A DNA stretch of 12,572 nucleotides from Gemmatimonadota bacterium (GTDB lineage Bacteria; Gemmatimonadota; Gemmatimonadetes; Longimicrobiales; Gaopeijiaceae), in assembly GCA_002731735.1 (NCBI GenBank), contig PCCM01000121.1, positions 1 through 12,572 on the forward strand. Direction: 5' to 3'. Position numbers and translations under genes: made by a program. Positions 1 through 6,601 of the stretch are shown in pieces; position 1 is the stretch's first letter; each line of letters starts with the position of its first letter. A model generated the notes under the pieces. It was not told the DNA's origin and searched no databases. It was given only the letters and a program-made list of their open reading frames with translations.

Positions 1-54
1 ATCATAGGCCTCGCGCTCCTCCAGCGCGTGAACGAACCAAAGACGACTGCGTAG
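1..54 (+). CDS. Possible C-terminal end of a gene cut by the window edge
   Basis: Read from base 1, 17 sense codons end in TAG at 52-54, with G or C in the third position of most codons, as in the confirmed genes here. The visible tail ends in NEPKTTA. There is too little sequence to recognise a family. The opposite strand is also open through this stretch, so the strand choice is weak and rests on codon third positions alone. Confidence 0.25.
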   Translation: MIGLALLQRVNEPKTTA

Positions 55-195
55 TCACGTCCACGGCACGAGGATAGGCATCACTACAAACACTGCTGCT
101 CCCACCAGGAAATAGCGCGGGCGACGTTCCTTTCCCGTGGGCAGTTCTTCGGACATGACGTTCACGAGAATGATGCCGGCGATAAACGCCACCCA
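55..195 (-). pseudogene. Remnant of a ZIP-like integral membrane protein (C-terminal end only)
   Basis: Forty-six codons read like the C-terminus of a ZIP-like bacterial membrane protein family. A hydrophobic segment contains FIAGIILVNVMSEELP, a short charged loop follows (TGKERRPR), and a second hydrophobic helix (FLVGAAVFVVMPILV) runs to the TGA stop at 55-57. The pattern FxAGxxLxNVxxEELP is what I associate with that family. Upstream of about 195 the frame stays open to a start near 276 but becomes polar and basic (QPKPARGQGTR), with no further helices, and family members are several times longer. I infer a 5'-truncated, decayed gene. The alternative, a genuine 73-residue two-helix protein, is less likely because the hydrophobic block begins abruptly. 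The family assignment is from memory of motif shape. Confidence 0.45.
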
Positions 196-225
196 TCTTG
201 TACCCTGACCGCGAGCCGGCTTAGG

Positions 226-254
226 TTGCGCTTGGCGTGTCGTGTCCCGAGAAT
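226..254 (+). promoter_or_regulatory. Weak sigma70-like promoter candidate
   Basis: TTGCGC (226-231) and GAGAAT (249-254) are separated by 17 bases and lie 50 bases upstream of the ATG at 304. Only three of six and four of six positions match the consensus. It is placed where a promoter for the 304-1548 gene pair is needed, but chance matches of this quality are common. Confidence 0.2.
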
Positions 255-290
255 GAGCGGTCTCACAAAGACCCACAGATCGCAGGAATC

Positions 291-299
291 AAGGAGAGG
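291..299 (+). promoter_or_regulatory. Strong ribosome binding site that sets the start at 304
   Basis: AAGGAGAGG ends four bases before ATG 304, with its AAGGAG core eight bases away. It favours 304 over the in-frame ATG at 226, which has no such site and would put a polar stretch in front of the signal peptide. Confidence 0.7.
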
Positions 300-303
300 A
301 AGG

Positions 304-1053
304 ATGAGAGCGACAGACAGCCCGATGCTTTCTCGAACACTCGCGTGTCTGGCGGTAGCGGTTGCCCTGCTTGCGGTGGGGATTTCTGGGGGTTCGGTCG
401 GAGTCACCGCCCAAACGGCCGAGGCTCCCGACCTGGTGGGGGTCTGGAACGGCGGCTTTGGGGCGCGTCCGGTCAACGGACCGAATCAGCCCTGGACGTC
501 GGAAAATTTTCCGGTGCTCAACGAGCGTGCCGTCGCCTTTCAGGGCATCTTCGATGAGGCGATTGCACCGAAGTACGACTGCGTGCCATCGGCGTCGCCG
601 GCGATCCAATACGACCCGTACAACATGGAGGTCGTTCAGTGGCCGGACCGGGTCATGTTCCGGTACGAGAAAGATGACGTGCTTCGTAGCGTGTGGCTGG
701 ATGGGCGCGAGCCTCCCCTGAACGAATTCACCGTCCAAGGTTTCTCGGTCGGTCGATACGAAGGCGACGCGCTCCTCGTCGAAACCACGCAATTCACCTT
801 CGATATCACAGGATTCGACGACTACAACGGGATCCCGTCGTCCCAATTAAAGAAGGTGACCGAGCGGTACTGGCGCGAGGGGGACGAGTTGCGCCTGACC
901 CTGACGGTCGAGGATCCGTTGTTCCTGAGGGAACCTGCGTCATACACGACACGCTGGCTCCCCGCCGGTGAGGGCTACAAGCTCAACCCGTACGAATGTG
1001 ACGCGGAAGACGCGCGTCGTGCGGTGAAGTTCATGGTTCCGAAATACCGATAA
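304..1053 (+). CDS. Exported protein of unknown function, DUF6152-associated
   Basis: A 249-residue protein beginning with a Sec signal peptide: a short N-region, the hydrophobic core LACLAVAVALLAVGISGG, and probable cleavage near the TAQTAEA segment. The mature part resembles a secreted family common in Acidobacteriota-like genomes. Its features are an early LVGVWNGG, a YDCVPSASP segment, then GRYEGDALLVETTQF, PSSQLKKVTERY and LTVEDPLF. I know of no biochemical function. Two cysteines (in YDCVPS and YECDAED) could form a disulfide outside the cytoplasm. The beta-rich pattern suggests a lipocalin-like or sandwich fold, which is inference. The next gene, for a DUF6152 protein, starts 30 bases after the stop and has its own ribosome binding site, so the two are probably co-transcribed. 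Confidence 0.85.
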   Translation: MRATDSPMLSRTLACLAVAVALLAVGISGGSVGVTAQTAEAPDLVGVWNGGFGARPVNGPNQPWTSENFPVLNERAVAFQGIFDEAIAPKYDCVPSASPAIQYDPYNMEVVQWPDRVMFRYEKDDVLRSVWLDGREPPLNEFTVQGFSVGRYEGDALLVETTQFTFDITGFDDYNGIPSSQLKKVTERYWREGDELRLTLTVEDPLFLREPASYTTRWLPAGEGYKLNPYECDAEDARRAVKFMVPKYR

Positions 1054-1069
1054 AGAATCTATTAAGACT

Positions 1070-1075
1070 AAGGAG
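1070..1075 (+). promoter_or_regulatory. Ribosome binding site supporting a TTG start at 1084
   Basis: AAGGAG lies eight bases upstream of TTG 1084. No ATG or GTG in the same frame gives a comparable signal peptide, so this site decides the start. Confidence 0.65.
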
Positions 1076-1083
1076 ACAGACCG

Positions 1084-1548
1084 TTGAAGCCACTTCTCTG
1101 GATATCGTCACTCGCCACCGTTGTCGTCGCCGGACTCGTCATTGCGGGTCTCCCGGCGGAGGCACACCATGCCAGTGCGCCGTTCTACGATGACACGAAG
1201 AGCGTGGAGGCGATTGGCGTCGTCATAAGATTCCGCTTCCAGAATCCGCACTCGTTCGTCTTTATCGAGGGGGAGAACGAAGATGGTGAGACGGTGGAAT
1301 GGGAAGTCGAAATGGGCCCTGCCGTGATGATGTCCCGCCGTGGTTGGACCCCTGAAACGATCAAGGCTGGTGACCCGATCAGGGCCGTTGGTCAGCCATC
1401 GCGAGCACCTGGGACCTTCGGCATTTGCTGCGCACAGCTCACCAACCCGGACGGCAGCAGGATCGCACTCGTGCGTTCGGAGACCGATGGGGTGCCGCTG
1501 AGTCTGGTTACGTTCGATCCTGCAACGGACGAAGAATCCACGCAGTGA
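1084..1548 (+). CDS. DUF6152 family exported protein
   Basis: A 154-residue protein read from a TTG start. Residues 1-27 form a Sec signal peptide (hydrophobic core ATVVVAGLVIAGL) ending in the cleavage-type motif AEA. The predicted mature protein therefore starts HHASAPF. The family hallmarks follow: VVIRFRFQNPHSF (about 47-58), VEWEVEMGP (71-79), RRGWTPETIKAGD (85-97) and a C-terminal strand, giving a small OB-like or beta-barrel domain. The function of DUF6152 is not established. The adjacent cysteines C115-C116 (FGICCAQL) stand out. It sits directly behind another exported unknown, and a hairpin 35 bases downstream probably ends the transcript. Assignment is from the AHH...NPH...RRGW pattern recalled for the family. 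Confidence 0.85.
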   Translation: MKPLLWISSLATVVVAGLVIAGLPAEAHHASAPFYDDTKSVEAIGVVIRFRFQNPHSFVFIEGENEDGETVEWEVEMGPAVMMSRRGWTPETIKAGDPIRAVGQPSRAPGTFGICCAQLTNPDGSRIALVRSETDGVPLSLVTFDPATDEESTQ

Positions 1549-1582
1549 TTCGCCCGACTCCATCGACTGCGTAGTCATCCCA

Positions 1583-1628
1583 AACCAGGATTTCCCTCCG
1601 CCCGAGGTGAGGAAGCCTGGTTCTCATT
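1583..1628 (+). terminator. Terminator-like hairpin after the DUF6152 gene
   Basis: AACCAGG (1583-1589) pairs with CCTGGTT (1616-1622). The inner TT and CC can extend the stem to GGAA (1611-1614) with a small bulge. The tract after the stem, TTCTCATT, is moderately T-rich. It lies between two genes that otherwise run in the same direction, which suggests the 304-1548 pair and the 1654-3329 pair are separate transcripts. The tail is weak, so partial read-through is possible. Confidence 0.45.
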
Positions 1629-1640
1629 GCCTATTCAGTC

Positions 1641-1649
1641 GGAGGAGGG
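1641..1649 (+). promoter_or_regulatory. Ribosome binding site that sets the start at 1654
   Basis: GGAGGAGGG lies four bases before ATG 1654. It favours this start over the in-frame TTG at 1627, which would place this site inside the coding sequence and add a polar extension in front of the lipoprotein signal. Confidence 0.7.
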
Positions 1650-1653
1650 AATC

Positions 1654-2484
1654 ATGCGCGCAGTGCTCGTCTCGCTAGGGAGCCTGATCGTAGCAGCCGC
1701 CTGCCAAGGCTCCGCCGGCCAGCCTGATTACTCGGCGGTATTCGACGGGTCGGGCGGACGCTGGATCGACCTCAGCTATGCGTACTCCGAAGAGACCCTC
1801 TATTGGCCGACCGAAGATGGTTTCCAGCTCGAGGAGCTCGCGTACGGCGAGACTGAGGCAGGTTATTTCTACAGCTCGTACAAGATCTCGACGGCGGAGC
1901 ACGGTGGAACTCATCTCGACGCGCCGATCCACTTCTCTCGTGGCGGCATGTCCGCTGAGCAGATCCCACTCGATCGGCTGATCGCTCCTGCAGTGGTCGT
2001 GGACGTAGCGGCCCGCGCCACCCCCGACTACCTGATCGACGTTGGGGATCTCGAAGAGTGGGAACGCACGCACGGACGCATTCCGGACGGCGCGATTCTG
2101 CTCCTACGGACCGGGTGGGGTGAACGTTGGCCCGACCGGCTCGGCTATTTGGGAACGGAGCGCACCGGGCCGGAGGCTGTGGCGGAACTGCACTTTCCCG
2201 GCATTCACCCTGAGGCGGCCCGCTGGATCACTGATCAACGCAACGTCGCCGCGGTGGGTATCGACACGCCCAGCATCGACTATGGCCAGTCTACCGGGTT
2301 CGAGGCCCATGTGATCATCTATGGCTCCAACATTCCCGGGTTCGAAAACGTGGCCAACCTTCAAGAGATTCCAGAGGTCGGTGCCTTCGTGGTCGCGCTG
2401 CCCATGAAGGTCGCCGGCGGGAGTGGTGGTCCACTCAGGATCGTGGCGTTCGTCCCCTTTGCATCCGACGAATCCTCATCGTGA
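1654..2484 (+). CDS. Cyclase-family metal-dependent hydrolase, probable lipoprotein
   Basis: A 276-residue member of the cyclase / kynurenine formamidase-like family (PF04199). A lipoprotein-type signal (residues 1-16) ends in VAAA before Cys17; the -3 position is Ala rather than the usual Leu, so lipidation is likely but not certain. The metal-binding signature HGGTHLDAPIHF covers residues 83-94, with His83, His87, Asp89 and His93 in the family's H-x3-H-x-D...H arrangement. Later blocks include LLLRTGW (150-156), GIDTPSIDYG (202-211) and HVIIYGSNIPGFENVANL (219-236). Family members hydrolyse amides such as N-formylkynurenine or related substrates; the substrate here cannot be read from sequence. 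KynB itself is cytosolic, so export of this one is notable. The TGA stop shares GTGA with the start of fdhD, indicating translational coupling. Confidence 0.88.
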   Translation: MRAVLVSLGSLIVAAACQGSAGQPDYSAVFDGSGGRWIDLSYAYSEETLYWPTEDGFQLEELAYGETEAGYFYSSYKISTAEHGGTHLDAPIHFSRGGMSAEQIPLDRLIAPAVVVDVAARATPDYLIDVGDLEEWERTHGRIPDGAILLLRTGWGERWPDRLGYLGTERTGPEAVAELHFPGIHPEAARWITDQRNVAAVGIDTPSIDYGQSTGFEAHVIIYGSNIPGFENVANLQEIPEVGAFVVALPMKVAGGSGGPLRIVAFVPFASDESSS

Positions 2485-3329
2485 TCTCACCGGGGAAAGG
2501 TTGGTCACGGGTCCGGATTTCTCGACTGGACGACGGCCGCCTCGGCGACCGTATGGACCTCGTGACGGTGGAGGAACCGCTCGAAATCCGTGTGGAGTAC
2601 ACTCTGAACGGAGAGCGGCAGACGTCCGCCGTCTCGGTCACGATGCGAACGCCAGGCCATGACTTCGAGCTGGCGGCGGGATTCCTGTATGGAGAGGGGC
2701 TCGTGCGCCGACCCAAGGACGTCGCGGAGATCAGCTACTGCCAGACCGACGAGCCCCAGACGTACAACATCGTCGTCGTGAAGCTGCGGCCCGGTGTCCC
2801 CTTCGATCCGGAGGAAATTTCCAGAAATTTCTACGTGAGCTCGAGTTGTGGGGTGTGTGGGAAGGCGTCGTTGGAGGCGGTGGAGGTCCGGGGGTGCGAG
2901 CAGATCCCGGACGAGGGCATGAGTCTGGACCCTGCGATTCTGAGTGGCCTGCCCGACAAGCTCCGAGTCGAACAAGGACTCTTCGACCGCACGGGTGGTA
3001 TCCACGCAGCGGGCCGCTTCGACGAATCAGGCGACCTCGTCTCAGTGCATGAGGACGTGGGGCGACACAATGCGGTCGACAAGATCGTGGGTGAGGCCTT
3101 TCTAGCCGGTGGGCTTCCGATGAGAAGGACCCTTCTCGCCGTTTCCGGACGTTCTTCCTTCGAGATCATGCAAAAGGCCTTGGCGGCGGGCATTCCCGTG
3201 GTCGTCGCCGTTGGGGCCCCGTCTAGCCTGGCGGTGGACCTGGCTCGGAACTTCAACATGAGCCTCCTCGGCTTCACGCGGTCCGAGGGCTTCAACGTCT
3301 ATGCAGGAGCGGAACGTATCGCGGGGTGA
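2481..3329 (+). CDS. fdhD: FdhD, formate dehydrogenase accessory sulfurtransferase
   Basis: A 282-residue cytoplasmic protein starting at GTG 2481 inside the upstream stop (GTGA). Family knowledge: FdhD takes sulfur from the cysteine desulfurase IscS and transfers it to the Mo-bis-MGD cofactor, which activates formate dehydrogenases. All main blocks are present: EEPLEIR (31-37), TPGHDFELAAGFLYGEG (57-73), SSSCGVCGK with the sulfur-carrying pair Cys123 and Cys126, TGGIHAA (171-177), EDVGRHNAVDK (191-201), SGRSSFEIMQKAL (222-234) and the C-terminal GFTRSEGFNVY (264-274). Length is normal. A later start at ATG 2553 would remove the variable N-terminus, but the GTGA overlap favours 2481. No formate dehydrogenase or molybdopterin gene is in the window, so its client is elsewhere. 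It converges on the symporter gene with only seven bases between stops. Confidence 0.95.
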   Translation: MISPGKGWSRVRISRLDDGRLGDRMDLVTVEEPLEIRVEYTLNGERQTSAVSVTMRTPGHDFELAAGFLYGEGLVRRPKDVAEISYCQTDEPQTYNIVVVKLRPGVPFDPEEISRNFYVSSSCGVCGKASLEAVEVRGCEQIPDEGMSLDPAILSGLPDKLRVEQGLFDRTGGIHAAGRFDESGDLVSVHEDVGRHNAVDKIVGEAFLAGGLPMRRTLLAVSGRSSFEIMQKALAAGIPVVVAVGAPSSLAVDLARNFNMSLLGFTRSEGFNVYAGAERIAG

Positions 3330-3336
3330 ATCGCTG

Positions 3337-4746
3337 TCAGCTTGGCTCTACCGGAGCTGCCTTGGACGACCGCCACGCCGCCACCACCACAAAGGCTACT
3401 GCGGAAGCGCCGATCCCCAGGAGAGTGGGGTCCAGCCAGGGAGATGACCCGGATAGGTCGGCGAGCCTGATCGAGATGAGTGTGATCGCCCCGACACCGC
3501 TGGCGGCCAAGGCCTCGGGCACCCCCGGTAGACGGGTGTACAAGCCCGCCACTACCGGCACGAACAGGCAGACCGCCATCAGAGCGTAGAAGATGCTTAT
3601 AGCCGTGATGACGGACGGCAAGACGAGTGCCAGGAGTACGCCAAGCCCTCCTCCCCCGACGGCGGCCCAGCGCGCCATCTTGAGCACCTGAGCGTCACTC
3701 GCATCAAGGCGTACGAATCGCTTGTACAGATCCTTGGAGAGGGATGTGGACAGCATGAAGAGAATCGCATCGGCCGAGCTGATCTCTGCCGATACAACCG
3801 CCGCCAGCCCGAGGGCCCCCACCATGGTTGGGAGCCCCGTCGTCAGCACCACCATCAAGGCGTGTTCATTGTCGACCAGATTCGGGTCGTAGACCCTGGC
3901 GATCATACCGAAGAGGGGTGGCCCGATCGCGAATATGAGAAGTGCCATGGCCGCAGCTCCCACACCGATCCGGATCGCTCGCTCGTCCACCGCTCCGTAG
4001 ACCTTTTGGATCAACCCCGGGGAAACGATGAAATTCGGGGCCACGAGTGCCAAGTAGATCCAGCCGGAACTTCCTCCTCGCCAAAAATTCATGTAGTCGG
4101 TCGTCTGAGGAGCCGCGGCGACCAAGGCGCTCCAGCCGCCTGCGGCGATCAGAGCCCACGGTACCGCGATCGCGAATCCCACGGTGAGCACCAGGAGCTG
4201 CACCAGGTTCACCCACGCCGACGTGAGGAGTCCTCCGGCGGTGAAGTAGGCGGTGACGACGATTCCGCCGATGAGGACACCGGCCCAGTGCGGCGTCCCC
4301 GCGACGAAGCTCAAGATTTTGGCCATTGCGATGAATTGGGCCGCCAGGAGTGCGGGCATCCCGATCCAGAGGAACACCGTGATCGTCGCGCGTACAGATC
4401 CTCCGTACCGGTGTTCGAGATAGTCCCCCATAGTGTAGAGCCCATTGCTCGTTGCAATTCGCCAGATTCTGGGGCCGATCCAAAGTGCCAGGACCGTTGT
4501 ACCGACGGCCGCTGACCCCACCCACCACCAGGCGGAAAGGCCATCGAGGTACCCGAGGCCGGCGGCCCCGACGGTGCTGGTGCCACCGATGTTCGCCGCC
4601 AGCACCGTGGAGAAGAGGAGCACCGGGCCGAGCCGGCGGTTGGCGACAAAAAAACCTCCGCTGCTCTCCACGCGACGGCCGATCCATACGCCGAGTCCGA
4701 TGAGCCCGGCTGCGTAGGCCAGGAGTAGGACGAGTGTGAGGTTCAA
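3337..4746 (-). CDS. Sodium:solute symporter family transporter
   Basis: A 469-residue protein of the SSS family (TC 2.A.21; LeuT fold) with about 12-13 hydrophobic segments across its length. Diagnostic parts are the broken first core helix LAANIGGTSTVGAAGLGY (49-66), the signature region YFTAGGLLTSAWVNLVQ (167-183), and a segment SAEISSADAILF (319-330) followed by STSLSKDLYKRF, where Ser323 and Ser324 match the region that holds the second sodium site in relatives. It starts with TTG 4746; no convincing ribosome binding site precedes it, but the N-terminus MNLTLVLLLAYAAGLIGLG is typical. The gene lies 28 bases after the P1 peptidase stop, so co-transcription and possibly coupled translation are likely. 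This suggests uptake of amino acids or small products released by that peptidase. Substrate cannot be predicted more closely. Confidence 0.92.
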   Translation of the reverse strand: MNLTLVLLLAYAAGLIGLGVWIGRRVESSGGFFVANRRLGPVLLFSTVLAANIGGTSTVGAAGLGYLDGLSAWWWVGSAAVGTTVLALWIGPRIWRIATSNGLYTMGDYLEHRYGGSVRATITVFLWIGMPALLAAQFIAMAKILSFVAGTPHWAGVLIGGIVVTAYFTAGGLLTSAWVNLVQLLVLTVGFAIAVPWALIAAGGWSALVAAAPQTTDYMNFWRGGSSGWIYLALVAPNFIVSPGLIQKVYGAVDERAIRIGVGAAAMALLIFAIGPPLFGMIARVYDPNLVDNEHALMVVLTTGLPTMVGALGLAAVVSAEISSADAILFMLSTSLSKDLYKRFVRLDASDAQVLKMARWAAVGGGGLGVLLALVLPSVITAISIFYALMAVCLFVPVVAGLYTRLPGVPEALAASGVGAITLISIRLADLSGSSPWLDPTLLGIGASAVAFVVVAAWRSSKAAPVEPS

Positions 4747-4774
4747 TGTTGTTGGTGGCGTCGGAGGAGGTCCC

Positions 4775-5845
4775 TCACCTGCCCGCGTTGATGTCGCCGG
4801 CGGCGGGGAGCCCGGGAAGCCCGGTAGCCGCCCGCACGGCGCGCACGATCGCCTCCGCCATCACGTCGGCCGCCAACGCACCGATCGTCGATACGGAGGC
4901 GGACCCGGAGAAGGTGCCCACGGCCAGAGAGAACACCGTGTCTCCGTCACTGGGTGTGTGGGCGGGGTAGATGGTACGCGCCAGGCCATCCTGGGCCATC
5001 TGCGCGACCTTCGTAGCCTCGGGCTTGGTGAGTGTCGCGTTGGTCGCGACCACACCGATGGTCGTGTTGGCGCCGCCCTGGGGTCCGTTTGACGCGCCCT
5101 CCCGAAGCAGCAGACGCGCGTCGGCGAGCCCCTGTCCATTGGCCGTACGTACCCCCGCGAGGACGGACTGTGTCGTCGGATCGATGATGTCTCCCACCGC
5201 GTTGACCGCGACGATGGCCGCCACCGTGAGTCCGCTGTCGAGAGTGACCGAGGCCGTCCCGATCCCGCCCTTCATGGCGCGGGCCATGCCACGCAGTTTC
5301 CCGACCGTTGCGCCGGCGCCGGCGCCGACGTTGCCCTCGGCGGACGCCTCGTTGCTGGCGTGGGTCGCCGCGCGATAACCACAGTCCGCGTCGGGCCGGA
5401 TGCTTGGGTCGTCGCCGACCGACAAGTCAAAGAGGATCGCGCCGACCACGATCGGCACGGTGTTCGGCCCGACTCGGTACCCAATGTCCCGCTCGTCCAG
5501 ATACCGCACGACCCCGCTCGCAGCGTCCAATCCAAAGGCGCTGCCACCGGAGAGCACGACCGCATGCACTACCTGCACTGAGTTCACCGGATCGAGCAGT
5601 GCGATCTCTCTTGTACCAGGCGCGCCGCCGCGGACGTCCACACCACCCACCGCCCCACCTTCGGCCAGCACGACCGTGCAACCGGTCGGTCGCTCACTCA
5701 AGGTGAAGTGACCGACCTTGAGGCCTGGAATGGCCGTGAGGCCCCACGCAAGTTCTTGCGCACGAGAGGGTGACGGAACACCCAGGAACACCAGGGCGGC
5801 GGCGGCCAGGAAGGCCACGACAATCAGAACCCTCTTCACTTCCAT
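4775..5845 (-). CDS. P1 family (DmpA-like) Ntn-hydrolase peptidase, exported
   Basis: A member of the P1/S58 family (PF03576: DmpA, BapA, nylon oligomer hydrolase NylC). These enzymes cleave themselves to expose an N-terminal Ser or Thr nucleophile, then act as N-terminal aminopeptidases or amidases. Blocks seen, in order: IPGLKVGH, TGCTVVLAEGGAVGGVDVRG, LSGGSAFGLDA, the turn AVNAVGD with the conserved Asn, and GGANTTIGVVATNATLTKPEA, where self-cleavage is expected between Asn260 and Thr261, then PSDGDTVFSLAVGT. I chose ATG 5845 because it gives a clean Sec signal (VKRVLIVVAFLAAAALVFL...SRAQE) with AGGA five bases upstream. In-frame ATGs at 5872 (GAGG six bases upstream) and 5884 would add a charged N-terminal extension. 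Usual length is about 350; this is 356. It is paired with a downstream symporter gene. Confidence 0.92.
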   Translation of the reverse strand: MEVKRVLIVVAFLAAAALVFLGVPSPSRAQELAWGLTAIPGLKVGHFTLSERPTGCTVVLAEGGAVGGVDVRGGAPGTREIALLDPVNSVQVVHAVVLSGGSAFGLDAASGVVRYLDERDIGYRVGPNTVPIVVGAILFDLSVGDDPSIRPDADCGYRAATHASNEASAEGNVGAGAGATVGKLRGMARAMKGGIGTASVTLDSGLTVAAIVAVNAVGDIIDPTTQSVLAGVRTANGQGLADARLLLREGASNGPQGGANTTIGVVATNATLTKPEATKVAQMAQDGLARTIYPAHTPSDGDTVFSLAVGTFSGSASVSTIGALAADVMAEAIVRAVRAATGLPGLPAAGDINAGR

Positions 5846-5890
5846 CGGTTTCCTATCGATTTCCACGACCATCGGGTGCCTCATCCGACC

Positions 5891-5908
5891 GATAAGCAGC
5901 TTAAGCAG
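5891..5908 (-). repeat. Short tandem repeat upstream of the P1 peptidase gene
   Basis: On the minus strand two 9-base units, CTGCTTAAG and CTGCTTATC, sit head to tail, 19-37 bases upstream of the ATG at 5872. Seven of nine bases match, and GCTTAAGC within them is a perfect 8-base palindrome. It could be a regulator half-site pair or chance. Confidence 0.25.
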
Positions 5909-5911
5909 ATC

Positions 5912-5940
5912 GGGGTTGCCGAGCCAGCCACCGCAGCCCC
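5912..5940 (-). terminator. Weak hairpin directly after yajQ
   Basis: GGGG and TGC of one arm (5934-5940 side) face GCA and CCCC of the other (5912-5918 side), with one C-A mismatch in the yajQ transcript and a loop of about 13 bases. No T-run follows, so at best this is a weak or Rho-assisted end for yajQ. Read-through into the P1 peptidase gene is possible. Confidence 0.25.
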
Positions 5941-6441
5941 CTAACGGTAATTGCCGAATTGGAGTTCCATCCCCCAGTCTTCTCCTCGGAGCAACGCCAT
6001 GACCTGCTGTAGCTCATCCTTGGAGGGGCTCGTGACCCTCAATTCGTCAGCTTGAATCTGGACCTGGACCTTCTTGAATCCGTGGCCCTTGACGACCTTG
6101 ACCATCTTTTTCGCGGTCTCCTGGTCGATCCCCTGCTTGAGACCCAGGACCTGGCGGGCCCGCCCCAGACTGCCGATTTCGATCCCGCCCTGATCCAGAT
6201 TCTTCACCGGAACCCCTCGCCGCGAGAGTTTCTCGCGGACCACCTGAAGGACGGCCGTGAGGCGATACTGGTCGTCCGCCTCCAGCTTGATCGCGCCGCC
6301 GTCCCGGTCGAATTCCACCGTACAGTCCGTGCCTTTGAAGTCGTAACGGGTGGCGATTTCTTTGCGCGCCTGATTGACCGCGTTGTCGACCTCCTGGAGA
6401 TCGACGCCGGTGGAGACATCGAACGAACTTTTCTTGGCCAT
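5941..6441 (-). CDS. yajQ: YajQ family nucleotide-binding protein
   Basis: A 166-residue cytoplasmic protein that matches the YajQ family almost end to end: MAKKSSFDVSTGVDLQEVDNA at the start, ATRYDFKGTDC (30-40), LEADDQYRLTAVLQVVREKL, RRGVPVKNLD, KKMVKVVK...KKVQVQIQADELRVTSPSKDELQQVMALL and a C-terminal QFGNYR. Two ferredoxin-like domains are expected. Family members bind nucleotides or RNA, and a Xanthomonas member has been reported as a cyclic-di-GMP effector; whether that holds here is unknown. Start ATG 6441 has GAGGA six bases upstream, and an upstream extension in frame is not conserved in character. It is divergent from nadB across 160 bases and lies upstream of the P1 peptidase gene on the same strand (95-base gap). 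Confidence 0.95.
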   Translation of the reverse strand: MAKKSSFDVSTGVDLQEVDNAVNQARKEIATRYDFKGTDCTVEFDRDGGAIKLEADDQYRLTAVLQVVREKLSRRGVPVKNLDQGGIEIGSLGRARQVLGLKQGIDQETAKKMVKVVKGHGFKKVQVQIQADELRVTSPSKDELQQVMALLRGEDWGMELQFGNYR

Positions 6442-6601
6442 CGGGATTCCTCGTGTGCCGCGTTTGCTGGACGAATCTCCGAAATCTGTCGTTCCGAGGC
6501 CAGATGGTCTACACTGCGGCCGAAAAGTTGTACTGCCGCCCCAACCAGCACTACCACCCAAACTCGCAACGCCGCCGAAGTTCAACACTCCACGGGACAT
6601 C
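6442..6601. other. Divergent intergenic region between yajQ and nadB
   Basis: These 160 bases must hold the promoters for both yajQ (leftward) and nadB (rightward). The yajQ ribosome binding site is GAGGA at 6448-6452. On the nadB side no Shine-Dalgarno is evident before ATG 6602; the best is GGGA at 6593-6596. I see no convincing -35/-10 pairs on either strand and no palindrome typical of a NadR or NrtR operator, though weak sites could be missed. Confidence 0.4.

Noticed and set aside
3862..4515. Plus-strand open frame of 217 codons over the symporter gene
   Set aside because: The translation is strongly polar with many His, Asp and Arg and no motif, while the minus strand encodes a complete transporter.
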